DNA from: Microbacterium sp. Root53
GTDB taxonomy: Bacteria; Actinomycetota; Actinomycetes; Actinomycetales; Microbacteriaceae
Assembly: GCF_001426925.1 (NCBI RefSeq)
Contig: NZ_LMFR01000001.1
Coordinates: 300,946 to 364,945, forward strand
Direction of reading: 5' to 3'
DNA length: 64,000 nucleotides
Under the pieces are notes generated by a model. That model saw only the letters and a list, made by a program, of their open reading frames with translations, was not told where the DNA came from and searched no databases. The position numbers and the translations under genes are program-made. Within the stretch, counting starts at the first letter, position 1, and each line of letters opens with the position of its first letter. Shown piece after piece: positions 34,964-44,102 of the stretch.

Positions 34964-35788
34964 ATGAACGCCGGTCCGACGGTCTCGATCGTGATCCCGG
35001 CCTTCAACGAGCAGAGCACCATCCGCGCCTGCGTGCTCGCGGCGATCGACCAGACGGATCCGGCCGACGAGATCATCGTCGTCGACAACCGCTCGACCGA
35101 CGCGACGCGCGACATCGTGCGGGCGCTGCAGCGCGAGCATCCGCACGTGCCGCTGGTGCTGCTCTCGCAGGACGAGGTGCAGGGCCTGATCCCGACCCGC
35201 AACCTGGGGCTGGACTACGCGAGCGGCCAGGTGCTCGGCCGGATCGACGCCGACACCGTCCTCGAGCCCGACTGGGTCGAGCAGGTGCGCCGCATCTTCC
35301 GGGACGAGACCGTGGCGGCCGCGACCGGGCCGATGATCTACTACGACATGCCCCTGCGTCGCTGGGGCCATCGAGCCGACGACGCGCTGCGTCGCGCCGT
35401 GCACCGCCTGGCCCGCGACTTCCACTACATCTTCGGCAGCAACATGGCCCTGCGGGCCGAGGCGTGGCGGGACATCCGGCCGCACGTGTGCCGCGACGCG
35501 GCCGACGAGATGCACGAGGACATCGACATCTCGATCCACCTGCACGAGCGCGGCCATCGCGCCGTGTACCGGTCGGCGATGGTGGCCGGGATGTCCGCCC
35601 GCCGCCTCGACGACGCCCCGCGCGACTACTACAGCTACGTGATGCGCTGGGAGCGGACGTACGACGCGCACGGCATCCGCGACGCCAAGCTGCGCGCCCC
35701 GATGTGGGTCTTCTCGGTGATCTACCCGCTGCTCAAGGGCGTGCGCTGGTCCGTCAAGCGCCGCGGGACGACGGCGCTCACCCGCTGA
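34964..35788 (+). CDS. Glycosyltransferase family 2 protein
   Basis: 274 residues. The GT-A domain has VSIVIPAFNEQSTI, the nucleotide-site Asp in IIVVDNRSTDATRD, the metal-binding DAD in GRIDADTVLEPDW, then FGSNMALRAEAW and ED in EMHEDIDISIHL. A C-terminal hydrophobic stretch (FSVIYPLLKGVRW) may touch the membrane. ATG at 34964 is taken because TAGGCT ends 7 nt upstream; an alternative GTG at 34916 overlapping the RND stop, with GGGAG upstream, would add 16 residues. Acceptor unknown; likely wall or lipid glycosylation. Confidence 0.85.
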   Translation: MNAGPTVSIVIPAFNEQSTIRACVLAAIDQTDPADEIIVVDNRSTDATRDIVRALQREHPHVPLVLLSQDEVQGLIPTRNLGLDYASGQVLGRIDADTVLEPDWVEQVRRIFRDETVAAATGPMIYYDMPLRRWGHRADDALRRAVHRLARDFHYIFGSNMALRAEAWRDIRPHVCRDAADEMHEDIDISIHLHERGHRAVYRSAMVAGMSARRLDDAPRDYYSYVMRWERTYDAHGIRDAKLRAPMWVFSVIYPLLKGVRWSVKRRGTTALTR

Positions 35789-35933
35789 GCGGGGTGCGGA
35801 CGGCGCCCGGCCAGGCGTTCTCCCAGCGGGCCCCGCTACTCTGAAGGGTCGGCTTGGGATGCCGCGCGAAGAGTGCGCGGGTGTGTGTGGTCCTTACAGG
35901 CCGCATGACACCTATCGAGAGGTTCCTTTTCGC

Positions 35934-38027
35934 ATGCCCAAGAACAAGAAGCCGGCCGGCGGCCGTCCCGCCCAGAACTTCGATCCGCGCTACGCCAAGA
36001 AGAAGACCGGCGGCCCGTTCCGCGGCATCGACGGCGGATCGCGCGCCCCGCGCCGCGACGACAGCGCCGGCGACCGCCCTCGTTACGAGCGCGCCGAGCG
36101 TCCGCGCTTCGACCGCGATGCGCGCCCTGCGCGCGACGGCGAGCGTCGCGATGCGCGCCCGGCCTACGGCCGTGGCGAAGAGCGTCCCCGCTACGACCGG
36201 GCCGAGCGTCCGCGCTTCGACCGCGATGCGCGTCCCGCGCGCGACAGCGAGCGCCGCTTCGACCGCGACGCCCGCCCGGCCCGCGACGGCGAGCGTCCTC
36301 GTTTCGAGCGTTCGGAGCGTCCGCGCTTCGACCGCGACGCCCGTCCCGCCCGCGACGGCGAGCGCCGCTTCGACCGCGATGCCCGTCCGGCGCGTGAGGG
36401 CGACCGTCCGCGCTACGACCGTCAGGACCGTGGCGAGCGTCGCGACTTCGCCCCGCGCGAGGACCGACCCCGCTTCGAGCGCTCGGACCGCCCGCGCTTC
36501 GACCGTGACGCGCGCCCGGCGCGCGACGGCGAGCGCCGCTTCGACCGCGACGCGCGTCCGGCCCGTGACGGCGAGCGCCGTTTCGACCGCCAGGACCGCG
36601 GCGAGCGTCGCGACTTCGCGCCGCGCGAGGAGCGTCCGCGCTTCGCGCGCGACGAGCGCCCCCGTCGTTCGTTCGACGAGGACCGCCCTCGCCGCGACTT
36701 CTCCGACCGCCCGCGCGGCGAGCAGGCCTGGCAGGAGCGCCGCGAGGAGCGCCCCGCGCGCACCCAGGCGCAGGAGCAGCGCATCGACGTCGTGCACGAG
36801 CGCCTCGAGGCGCAGGCCGTCGTGGCCGACGAGGTGACGGAGACGACCTTCGCCGACCTCGGCTTCGGCGACAACATCGTCCGCGCGCTCGCCGCGCTGG
36901 GCGCCGAGCGGCCCTTCCCGATCCAGGCGTCGACCGCCCCGTCGATCATCGAGGGCCGCGACGTCCTCGCCCGCGGCCGCACCGGCTCGGGCAAGACCAT
37001 CGCCTTCGGCGCTCCGCTCGTGGAGCGCGTGCTGCGCAGCAAGGCGGGCGTCAAGCGCGAGTTCGGCCGTGCGCCCGTCGCGCTCATCATGGCCCCGACC
37101 CGCGAGCTCGCGCTCCAGATCGACCGCACCATCCAGCCGATCGCGCGCAGCGTGGGCCTGTTCACGACGCAGATCTACGGCGGCGTGCCCCAGGCGCGCC
37201 AGGTGGGTGCGCTCAAGAAGGGCGTCGACATCATCATCGGCACCCCGGGCCGCATCGGCGACCTGCAGCGCCAGGGCAAGCTGGACCTCTCGCAGATCCA
37301 GATCTCGGTGCTCGACGAGGCCGACCACATGTGCGAGCTCGGCTTCCTCGAGCCCGTGCAGGAGATCCTGCGCCTGACCGCCGAGGGGGGCCAGAAGCTG
37401 CTCTTCTCGGCGACGCTCGACCGCGAGGTCGCCGCGCTCGTGGACGAGTTCCTCGTCGACCCGCAGGTGTACGAGGTCGCGGGCGAGACCCAGGAGACCG
37501 GCACGATCGACCACCGCGTGCTCGTGATCGAGCACCGCTCGAAGGCCGAGATCCTCGACTCCCTGGTCGACCGCGAGGGCAAGACGCTGGTCTTCACCCG
37601 CACGCGCGCCTACGCCGAGATGCTCGCCGAGCAGTTCGAGGACGCCGGCGTCGACGCGATCGCGCTGCACGGCGACCTGAACCAGGCCAAGCGCACGCGC
37701 AACATCGAGCGCTTCTCGAAGGGCCGCGCCCGCGTGCTCGTCGCCACCGACGTCGCCGCGCGAGGCATCCACGTCGACGACATCGACCTGGTCATCCAGG
37801 CCGACGCGCCGGACGAGTACAAGACGTACCTGCACCGCGCCGGCCGGACCGGTCGCGCGGGCCGCACGGGTCGCGTGGTCACGCTGATCCCGCGTCAGCG
37901 TCGCCGCCGCATGACCGAGATGCTGGAGCGGGCCGAGATCGCCGCCCCGTTCGACGAGGTGCGCCCCGGCGACGACCTGCTCGACGAGCTGACCGGCGGC
38001 CCGACCGTGGCCGAGCTCTCGGCCTGA
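35934..38027 (+). CDS. DEAD-box RNA helicase with long Arg/Asp-rich N-terminal repeat region
   Basis: 697 residues. The core (from about residue 305) has the Q-motif region, GRTGSGKT (I), APTREL (Ia), TPGR (Ib), VLDEADHM (II), FSATL (III), RGIHVDDIDLVI (V) and HRAGRTGRAG (VI). Residues 40-270 are repeats built from RPRFDRDARPARDGERR-like units, highly charged, disordered and typical of RNA-binding or condensate-forming tails; most DEAD proteins place such regions at the C-terminus. ATG at 35934 with GAGAGG 11 nt upstream. Likely ribosome assembly or mRNA turnover. Confidence 0.92.
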   Translation: MPKNKKPAGGRPAQNFDPRYAKKKTGGPFRGIDGGSRAPRRDDSAGDRPRYERAERPRFDRDARPARDGERRDARPAYGRGEERPRYDRAERPRFDRDARPARDSERRFDRDARPARDGERPRFERSERPRFDRDARPARDGERRFDRDARPAREGDRPRYDRQDRGERRDFAPREDRPRFERSDRPRFDRDARPARDGERRFDRDARPARDGERRFDRQDRGERRDFAPREERPRFARDERPRRSFDEDRPRRDFSDRPRGEQAWQERREERPARTQAQEQRIDVVHERLEAQAVVADEVTETTFADLGFGDNIVRALAALGAERPFPIQASTAPSIIEGRDVLARGRTGSGKTIAFGAPLVERVLRSKAGVKREFGRAPVALIMAPTRELALQIDRTIQPIARSVGLFTTQIYGGVPQARQVGALKKGVDIIIGTPGRIGDLQRQGKLDLSQIQISVLDEADHMCELGFLEPVQEILRLTAEGGQKLLFSATLDREVAALVDEFLVDPQVYEVAGETQETGTIDHRVLVIEHRSKAEILDSLVDREGKTLVFTRTRAYAEMLAEQFEDAGVDAIALHGDLNQAKRTRNIERFSKGRARVLVATDVAARGIHVDDIDLVIQADAPDEYKTYLHRAGRTGRAGRTGRVVTLIPRQRRRRMTEMLERAEIAAPFDEVRPGDDLLDELTGGPTVAELSA
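36061..36740 (+). repeat. Degenerate tandem repeats in the helicase gene
   Basis: About 680 bp of reiterated modules encoding FDRDARPARDGER with variants (PRFER, RQDRGERRDFAPRE). Neighbouring units share long near-identical DNA stretches, so copy number could change by slippage or recombination without breaking the frame when units are multiples of three. Confidence 0.75.
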
Positions 38028-38038
38028 CCCGTCCCGCA

Positions 38039-38092
38039 CGCACGACCGGATGCCGCCCTCGCATGACGAGGGCGGCATCCGTCGTCTGCGGG
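38039..38092 (+). repeat. 54-bp direct repeat A with helicase terminator
   Basis: Identical over 54 bp to 39385-39438. It contains the terminator hairpin GGATGCCGCCCTCG-CATGA-CGAGGGCGGCATCC (38048-38080), 20 nt past the DEAD-box stop. Similarity extends left to include the GGCCTGACCCG around the helicase stop codon, showing that this copy is native. Confidence 0.9.
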
Positions 38093-38249
38093 CGGAATAG
38101 GCATGACGCTCGTGGCTTTGGCTCGGGCGCGCCTGAGAATTCCGGTCATGTATTGCGCACGAACTCCGATCTCATATTCTTCCTTTAGCGCCAACGCGTC
38201 GTCGGCGTGAAGAGGCCACCGACTGTGTCGGTAGAAGTGGAGTATCGCG

Positions 38250-39365
38250 GTGAACAGCATCGAGCGCAGGCCCCGGCGGATGTGGGCGGCCATTCTTGCG
38301 ATAGCGGTGGCCGCCGGCGCCGCAATTGCGGGTCAGGCGCCTGCGATGGCCGATGGCCGCGAAGTGGGCGGCTACGGCGCCCGCTACTACCTGAACGACT
38401 CATGGTCGGCGACGGCGAACCATGAATTCAACTACGGCAAGGCCGAGGATCGTGTCTACACCGGCGACTGGAACGGCGACGGAAAGGACACCCTGGCGGT
38501 CCGGCGCGATCGGACGTATTACTTCTCGAACAGGCTTGGCGGTAATGCGACCACGGTCATCAACTACGGGAAGGCATCGGACACCGTCCTGGTCGGAGAC
38601 TGGAACGGGGACGGCGTGGACACGCTCGCGGTGCGCCGCGGTCAGACGTATTACATCTCCAACAATCTCAGCGGCGGCAATGCCAGCGTCGTCTTCAACT
38701 ACGGCAAGGCATCCGATGTCGTTCTGGTCGGTGACTGGAATGGTGACGGCAGGGACACCTTGGCGGTTCGTCGCGGAAATGTGTACTACATCTCGAACAG
38801 CCTGACGGGAGGCAGCGCGAGCGCGGTCATCAATTACGGTCGGTCTTCTGACCTCGTCCTCGTCGGCGATTGGAACGCGGACGGAGCGGACACCCTCGCT
38901 GTGCGGCGGGGCAACGTGTACTACATCTCGGATTCGCTGAGCTCCGGCTCCGCATCCCGTGTTCAGGCCTATGGTCGTGCATCCGACACCACGCTGGTCG
39001 GGGACTGGAACGGCGACCGCAGGGACACGCTCGGCGTGCGCCGATACGTCGCGCCGGCGCCTCCGACGTTCGAGCAGCAGCAGGCGATCGAGAAGGCGCG
39101 CGATTACCTCGACTTCACGGCATTCTCCAGGAGCGGTCTCATCGGTCAGCTCGAGTACGAGGGGTTCTCCACCGCCGATGCGACGTATGCCGTGTCCTAC
39201 CTCGAGAACAGGGGTGAGGTGAACTGGCGCGACCAGGCGGTCAAGAAGGCACAACAGTATCTGGACTTCATGTCGTTCTCGCGTCAGGGACTCATTGACC
39301 AGTTGGAGTACGAGGGGTTCTCCACCGCGGATGCCACATACGCGGCGGACAGGGTTGGGTTCTGA
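38250..39365 (+). CDS. Secreted repeat protein with two C-terminal Ltp-type domains
   Basis: 371 residues. A signal peptide (basic start, AAILAIAVAAGAAIAG, cleavage near APAMA-DG) has no lipobox. Residues 40-275 hold five tandem units of about 47 residues with the pattern VLVGDWNGDGxDTLAVRRGxxYYISN, resembling VCBS/FG-GAP blades with a Ca-binding DxNxDGxD loop. Residues 282-371 hold two copies of a helical motif (YLDF..FSR.GLI.QLEYEGFSTADATYA) matching the Ltp domain of phage TP-J34 superinfection-exclusion lipoprotein and many Gram-positive surface proteins. GTG start, GTGGAG 8 nt upstream. Codon use is less G/C-rich than neighbours; the gene sits between 54-bp direct repeats. Confidence 0.82.
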   Translation: MNSIERRPRRMWAAILAIAVAAGAAIAGQAPAMADGREVGGYGARYYLNDSWSATANHEFNYGKAEDRVYTGDWNGDGKDTLAVRRDRTYYFSNRLGGNATTVINYGKASDTVLVGDWNGDGVDTLAVRRGQTYYISNNLSGGNASVVFNYGKASDVVLVGDWNGDGRDTLAVRRGNVYYISNSLTGGSASAVINYGRSSDLVLVGDWNADGADTLAVRRGNVYYISDSLSSGSASRVQAYGRASDTTLVGDWNGDRRDTLGVRRYVAPAPPTFEQQQAIEKARDYLDFTAFSRSGLIGQLEYEGFSTADATYAVSYLENRGEVNWRDQAVKKAQQYLDFMSFSRQGLIDQLEYEGFSTADATYAADRVGF

Positions 39366-39384
39366 ACTGGCCTGACCCGCCCCC

Positions 39385-39438
39385 CGCACGACCGGATGCC
39401 GCCCTCGCATGACGAGGGCGGCATCCGTCGTCTGCGGG
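39385..39438 (+). repeat. 54-bp direct repeat B with duplicated terminator
   Basis: Second identical copy of the helicase terminator segment (hairpin 39394-39426), 20 nt after the Ltp-protein stop. Its left flank GGCCTGACCCG also mirrors the DNA around the helicase stop codon although no helicase gene ends here. Confidence 0.9.
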
Positions 39439-39445
39439 TGCGGCA

Positions 39446-40699
39446 TCACGCGAACTGCAGGATCATGCCGTCCTCGGGCTCGGCGGGGATGCGTCGCAGG
39501 CTGATGCGGAGATCCTGCTCCGGCACGGTGTAGGCCGGACCCTGCGTGAGCTGCTGCAGCGTCTCGACGAGCAGGTCCACCGTGGCGAGCTCGCCCGGGC
39601 ACCGGTGGGAGGCGAGGTGCTCGCCCACGCCCTGGGCCACCACCGCGTGGGGCGAGGCGGTCGCGAACCGTCCGGGGTTGAACACGTCCGGCCGCTCCCA
39701 GAGCTCGGGGGAGTGGTCGGTGCCGTAGAGGTCGAGCATCATCCACTGGCCCTCCTCGAACCACTCGCCGTGGAGCTCGAACGGCTCGGTCGCGATGCCG
39801 CCGACCATCGGGAAGAACGGGTAGAACCGGCGGACCTCGTCCGCCGTCCAGCGCGTGGCCGCCGCGTCGCCGCCGCGGGTCTGCGACGCCCAGTCCGGAT
39901 GCCGGTGCAGCGCGTGGGCGGCGAAGGCCACGAAGCGGGCGACGGCGACCGTGGGCCGCAGCAGGTTGAGCATCTCGACGGCGGCGACGTCCTCGTCCAG
40001 CGGGCGACCGCCCTCGGTGTGGTGCGCGAGGCGCCCCGCGATGGTCTCGTGGTCTCCCGCGGCGCGGCGCTCGCGCACGACGTCGCGCGCCCATGCCTCG
40101 GTGCGCCGACGGCGGAGGCGCGCCTTCCAGTTGAGCGGGCCGACGCTGCCGGCGCGTGCGATCATCTCCGTCAGCTCGCCGGACAGCTCGGTCTCGCGGC
40201 CGCGGTCGACGCGGATCCCGGTCCATTCCAGCGCCGCCCGGGTGAGCGCCCGCGCGGCGACCTCCGCGGCCGGAACCGCCCCATGCCCATGCTCCGCGAC
40301 GACCTCGGGCCACGCATCCCGGAACGCCTCGACCAGCCCGGCGCGCTCACCCTGCGCCAGCTCGAGCATGAGCACCTTCCGCTCGCCGTGCCGCGGTCCC
40401 TCCAGCTGCTGCACGCTGCCCTCGTCCTGCAGGAGGTGGACGACCGAGCGCGGGATGGCGCCTCGCCTCTCGAAGGCATCCGGCTCGCCGAACACGTGCG
40501 CCGCCTCGGCGCCGCGCGCGACCACGACGGGCCGGGCCAGCAGCCGGGTGCGGAACGCGTCGGCGCCCACGTCGCGGAAGCCCCGCTGCCCGAAGGCGTA
40601 GCCGTCGCGGGCGAGCCGCCACGTGGCATCCCATCCGGGCAGGTCGGGCACGCCGGTCACGCCGGTCACGCGGGAGGGGGAGGGCACGATCTGCGTCAT
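39446..40699 (-). CDS. CYP152-family cytochrome P450 (fatty-acid peroxygenase)
   Basis: 417 residues. The haem Cys367 lies in HRCPGE; the I-helix carries LLRPTVAV with Arg248-Pro249 in place of the usual acid-alcohol pair, the hallmark of H2O2-using CYP152 enzymes (BSbeta, SPalpha, OleT). In the SVQQLEGPRHGERK segment, Gln97 aligns with Gln85 of BSbeta, where OleT has His, favouring hydroxylation over decarboxylation of fatty acids. No redox-partner gene is nearby, as expected. ATG at 40699; a longer upstream frame is not coding. Divergent from the epimerase gene. Confidence 0.85.
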   Translation of the reverse strand: MTQIVPSPSRVTGVTGVPDLPGWDATWRLARDGYAFGQRGFRDVGADAFRTRLLARPVVVARGAEAAHVFGEPDAFERRGAIPRSVVHLLQDEGSVQQLEGPRHGERKVLMLELAQGERAGLVEAFRDAWPEVVAEHGHGAVPAAEVAARALTRAALEWTGIRVDRGRETELSGELTEMIARAGSVGPLNWKARLRRRRTEAWARDVVRERRAAGDHETIAGRLAHHTEGGRPLDEDVAAVEMLNLLRPTVAVARFVAFAAHALHRHPDWASQTRGGDAAATRWTADEVRRFYPFFPMVGGIATEPFELHGEWFEEGQWMMLDLYGTDHSPELWERPDVFNPGRFATASPHAVVAQGVGEHLASHRCPGELATVDLLVETLQQLTQGPAYTVPEQDLRISLRRIPAEPEDGMILQFA

Positions 40700-40766
40700 G
40701 CTCCCGACACCACCACGCCGGGCACCCGGCGGGTAGGCGCTTGACAAGCGGGCGGCCGGGCTCGAA

Positions 40767-40772
40767 TAGGCT
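40767..40772 (+). promoter_or_regulatory. -10 hexamer TAGGCT of the epimerase gene
   Basis: Ends 6 nt before the GTG at 40779. A TTGACA lies at 40741-40746, but the 20-bp gap is longer than ideal for a -35 box. Confidence 0.5.
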
Positions 40773-40778
40773 CGTGCC

Positions 40779-41705
40779 GTGAACGCACAGAACCGCATCG
40801 ACCCCACGGGTGACCAGGTCCACCTCCGCCGCGAGGGCGGTGCCGGCGAGGTCACGGCGCACATCGCCCAGGTGGGAGCCTCGCTGCGCGGCCTCTCGGT
40901 CGGCGGCGTGGACCTCGTGCCGAGGTACCCCGAGGGCGCGCCGACCCCGTTCGGGAGCGGCATCGTGCTCGCGCCGTGGCCCAACCGCATCCGCGACGGC
41001 CGCTGGAACGACGGCGGCGCCGAGCGTCAGCTCGACATCACGGAGCCCGCGCGCGACAACGCCATCCACGGGCTGCTGCGCTACGCGCCCTACGCCGTCG
41101 ACACGAGCGAGGACCGCGCGACGCTCACGGCGATCGTCTACCCGCAGCACGGCTACCCGTACACGCTGCGCACGAGCGTCACCTACGCCCTCGTCGACGA
41201 CGGCGTCGAGGTGACGCACGAGGTGGTCAACGTGGGCGAGGGCGACGCCGCCGTCGCGCTCGGCACGCATCCGTTCTTCTGCATCGGCGGCGTCCCGACC
41301 GCCGACCTCGTCGTCACCGTCCCCGCCGAATCGGTCTTCGAGGTCGACGACCGGCTGCTGCCCACGGGCGAGGCGCCCGTGTCGGGCGAGGTCGATCTGC
41401 GCGGCGGCGTCCGCGTGGGCGACGTCCAGCTCGACACCGGCTTCGGATCGCTGGTGCGCGGTGCCGACGGCATCGCCCGTTCGACGCTCACGGCGCCCGA
41501 CGGACGTTCGGTCACGATGTGGCAGGACGACGCGTGGGGCTACATCCAGGTCTTCACGACCGACGCGTACCCCGGCCACCCGCTCGCGATCGCGATCGAG
41601 CCCATGACCGCGCCGACCGACGCGTTCAACTCGGGCCGCGACGTGCGCCGCCTGGCTCCGGGCGAGTCCTGGACGGCGCGCTGGGGCGTGACGTACTCCG
41701 GCTGA
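40779..41705 (+). CDS. Aldose 1-epimerase family protein
   Basis: 308 residues, beta-sandwich mutarotase. Active-site features: PNRIRDGRW and NAIHGLLRY (first His), LGTHPFFCIG (second His) and the catalytic Glu in AIAIEPMTAPTDAFNSG. Interconverts sugar anomers; the divergent YeaD/GalM-like class in actinobacteria has unknown preferred sugar. GTG start, leaderless geometry. Possible link with the cellobiose operon is only metabolic. Confidence 0.9.
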   Translation: MNAQNRIDPTGDQVHLRREGGAGEVTAHIAQVGASLRGLSVGGVDLVPRYPEGAPTPFGSGIVLAPWPNRIRDGRWNDGGAERQLDITEPARDNAIHGLLRYAPYAVDTSEDRATLTAIVYPQHGYPYTLRTSVTYALVDDGVEVTHEVVNVGEGDAAVALGTHPFFCIGGVPTADLVVTVPAESVFEVDDRLLPTGEAPVSGEVDLRGGVRVGDVQLDTGFGSLVRGADGIARSTLTAPDGRSVTMWQDDAWGYIQVFTTDAYPGHPLAIAIEPMTAPTDAFNSGRDVRRLAPGESWTARWGVTYSG

Positions 41706-41723
41706 TCCCCCGGCCGGCACGCG

Positions 41724-41760
41724 GAGAGGCCCCCGGAGCGCGAGCTCCCGGGGGCCTCTC
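41724..41760. terminator. Bidirectional terminator
   Basis: GAGAGGCCCCCGG..AGC pairs with GCTCCCGGGGGCCTCTC (one bulge), between the epimerase gene and the convergent lyase-like pseudogene. Confidence 0.75.
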
Positions 41761-41772
41761 GTGTGCGAGGGA

Positions 41773-44102
41773 CTACTTCAGGCCGTCGAGGGCGAGCACG
41801 TCGTAGGTCTCGCCTCCGACCGCGAGGGTCGAGTCGTCCACGACCTCGCCGGCGAGAACCTCGCCGGTGCCGTCCTCGGCGAACGCGTCGTGGATCGCCA
41901 CGACCGTGTCGACGCCCTCGCCGCCCGCCATGTCCACGGCCGCGTCGCGGATCGCCGAGTCGACGCCGAAGTTGGCGGAGCCGTCCAGCTTGACGTAGCC
42001 GCCGCCCTGGCCCGCGAACGCCTTCGACACGAGCGTCTCGCCCTTGCCCGGCGACTGCTGCGACTGGCCGAGCGGCACGTTCTCGGGCCGCCCGTCGATC
42101 AGCGGCCTCGAGTACTGCACCAGGTCGGTGTACGCCTTCGCGTGCTGCCGCGCCCACGTCACGTTGCTGCTCGTCATCGACAGCGCGAAGGTCTCCAGGC
42201 CCTCCCAGCCGCGGGAACGGGCCGAGAGAACCGGCGTGCTCCTTCGATCCGAGCGACCCGACCGAGCGCTCGCAGTGCCACACCCAGGCGTCGCGCTGGC
42301 TCTGGGGGACCAGGCGCGCGATCATGCCCGCGGTGGAAGCGTCCCTGCATCGACGTCGCGCCCCACTGCAGGCGCTTGTGGTTGGGGGTGTTCGCGAGGC
42401 TGTGCAGGTACAGGTTCGTGAACTGCGGCCGCTCGATCGAGGCGTCGAGCGCCGTGATGCCGGCGTCCTGCGCGGCGTAGATGCCGGGCAGCGCGATCTG
42501 GAGCGTGTAGTTGATGTACCACAGGCCCTCCTGCATCCAGCCCGTGTCGGTGTAGGCCGCGTCGAGGTGCAGCCCGACCTCGTTCACGAGCATCGGGATG
42601 CGCGTCTCGCCCGCGTCGAACCAGCCGTCGCCGCGCGTCGCGAGGCGCAGCGCGAGCTCGCCGCCGCGCGTGACGCCGGTCCAGTTCGAGGCGCGCGTGT
42701 CGTCGTCCATGTTGAAGTGGTGCGCGACCTCCATGGCCGCGGCCAGGTGGCCGAGGATGCGGTTCGCGTTCGCGCGCTGCTCGTCGGTCCAGCCGTTTGC
42801 AGGCCCAGTCGTACGCCTGGGCCAGCACGGGGGCCGGGTTGGCGTCCTCGAGCGGCTGCCGGGTGCCGAGCGGCAGCTTCGCCTCGGCCGCGACGATGCC
42901 GTCGTACGCCTTCTGCGCGTAGGACGCGTCGCCCGTGACCTGGTAGGCCAGCGCGGCCTCGACCGCGTAGCGGCCGTCACCCTCGCCGAAGCCCTGGCCG
43001 TACGGGTCGGGGGTGGCGGTCAGGCCCCCGGCGACGCGTGCCAGGATGCCGTTCCAGATCTCCTGCGGCTCACCCGGCACGGCGATCTGCTCGCGCACCT
43101 TGGCGAGCTTGTCGTCGTCGATCCACAGGCGCGGGTGCGCGAGGTCGGCGACCTTGGCCGAGGCGACGACCTCGCCCGCGGCGTTCACAAGCGCGTAGGC
43201 CGCGGGCGCCGATCCCGGAAGGGTGAGGGCGCCGCTGAGGCCGGTCGCGCCCGTCTCGACCGTCGCGGGTCCGATCCGCTTGGCCGACTTGAGCGATCCG
43301 CTCGCGAGGGTCGCGGGGCCGGAGTACAGCGTGTAGGTCTCGGCCGTGCCCGCGGCGACGCGCCACGCGACGCGCACGCCGTCGCCCTCGGCCGTCGCCG
43401 TGAGGACGTCCTTCAGCTGGCGGTCGACGAACGTCGCGGGGGTCGTGGCGGCGGCGGCGTCGGTCGTGGCCAGGAGGGCGCCGGCGGCGTCCTTCGCGAC
43501 GACGCGGTAGTGGTAGGTCGTGCCCGGCTGCGTGGTCGCGTCCTCGGCCATGGTGATCGCGGGCACCGAGCGCACGAGCGTGTCGTCGGAGGGCTCGAAG
43601 CCGGCGTCGGTGGAGCGGTGGATGTCGTACGAGGCCGGGGTGCCGGAGAGCCCCGCGAACGTCCACTTCAGCTCGACCTCTCCCGTGGGCTGCAGGGCCG
43701 GAGAGGCGATCGCGACGTGCTCGACGCTGTCGACTGCCACGTTGTCGATCGAGAGCCGGCCCGACGCGCTGTCGAGCATGGGCTCGATCACGAGCGTCGC
43801 GGTGCCGGCGGGCACCTCGACGTACTCGCGCACGTGCTTCCAGGCGTGCGTGCCGGAGGTGACGCCGACGCGGGTCAGGGTGCCCGTCGGGGCCCGCGCC
43901 AGCCACGGACTGCGCGCTGATGCCGGTGCCCCGCGCCCGCCACACGCTCCAGTCCGCGGGCTCGCCGGAGGCGGTCACGACCTCGAAGCCCGGGTTCTTC
44001 ACGGTCAGCGCCGCGGCGTGGGCGGGGACCGCGCAGGTCAGGATGAGGGCGACGGCTGCCGCCGTGGAGCCCAGGATGCGCAGGGCGGGGCGTCTGGCCA
44101 TG
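41773..44102 (-). pseudogene. Secreted polysaccharide-lyase-like protein, multiple frameshifts
   Basis: A once single gene now spread over several frames. From the ATG at 44102: signal peptide (LGSTAAAVALILTCAVPAHA) and NPGFEVV start; shift near 43913; a carbohydrate-binding and FN3-like part then HPRLWIDDDKLAKVREQI; shift near 42800; QRANANRILGHLAAAMEVAH and DTGWMQEGLWYINYTL, reminiscent of the helical toroid of heparinase/alginate or GAG lyases; shifts near 42345 and 42235; and a C-terminal beta part ending at 41773. At least four shifts in 2.3 kb, while flanking genes are clean, indicate decay; clustered sequencing errors are the alternative. The exact lyase family is uncertain. Confidence 0.75.

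Noticed and set aside
36061..36740. Regular repeats that could suggest a CRISPR array
   Set aside because: Units are coding, of variable length, encode one continuous low-complexity protein tail and have no unique spacers.
38048..38080. The two identical hairpins near 38.05 and 39.4 kb as mere convergent evolution of terminators
   Set aside because: Identity spans 54 bp including loop and both flanks, beyond what a terminator requires, so duplication is the better reading.
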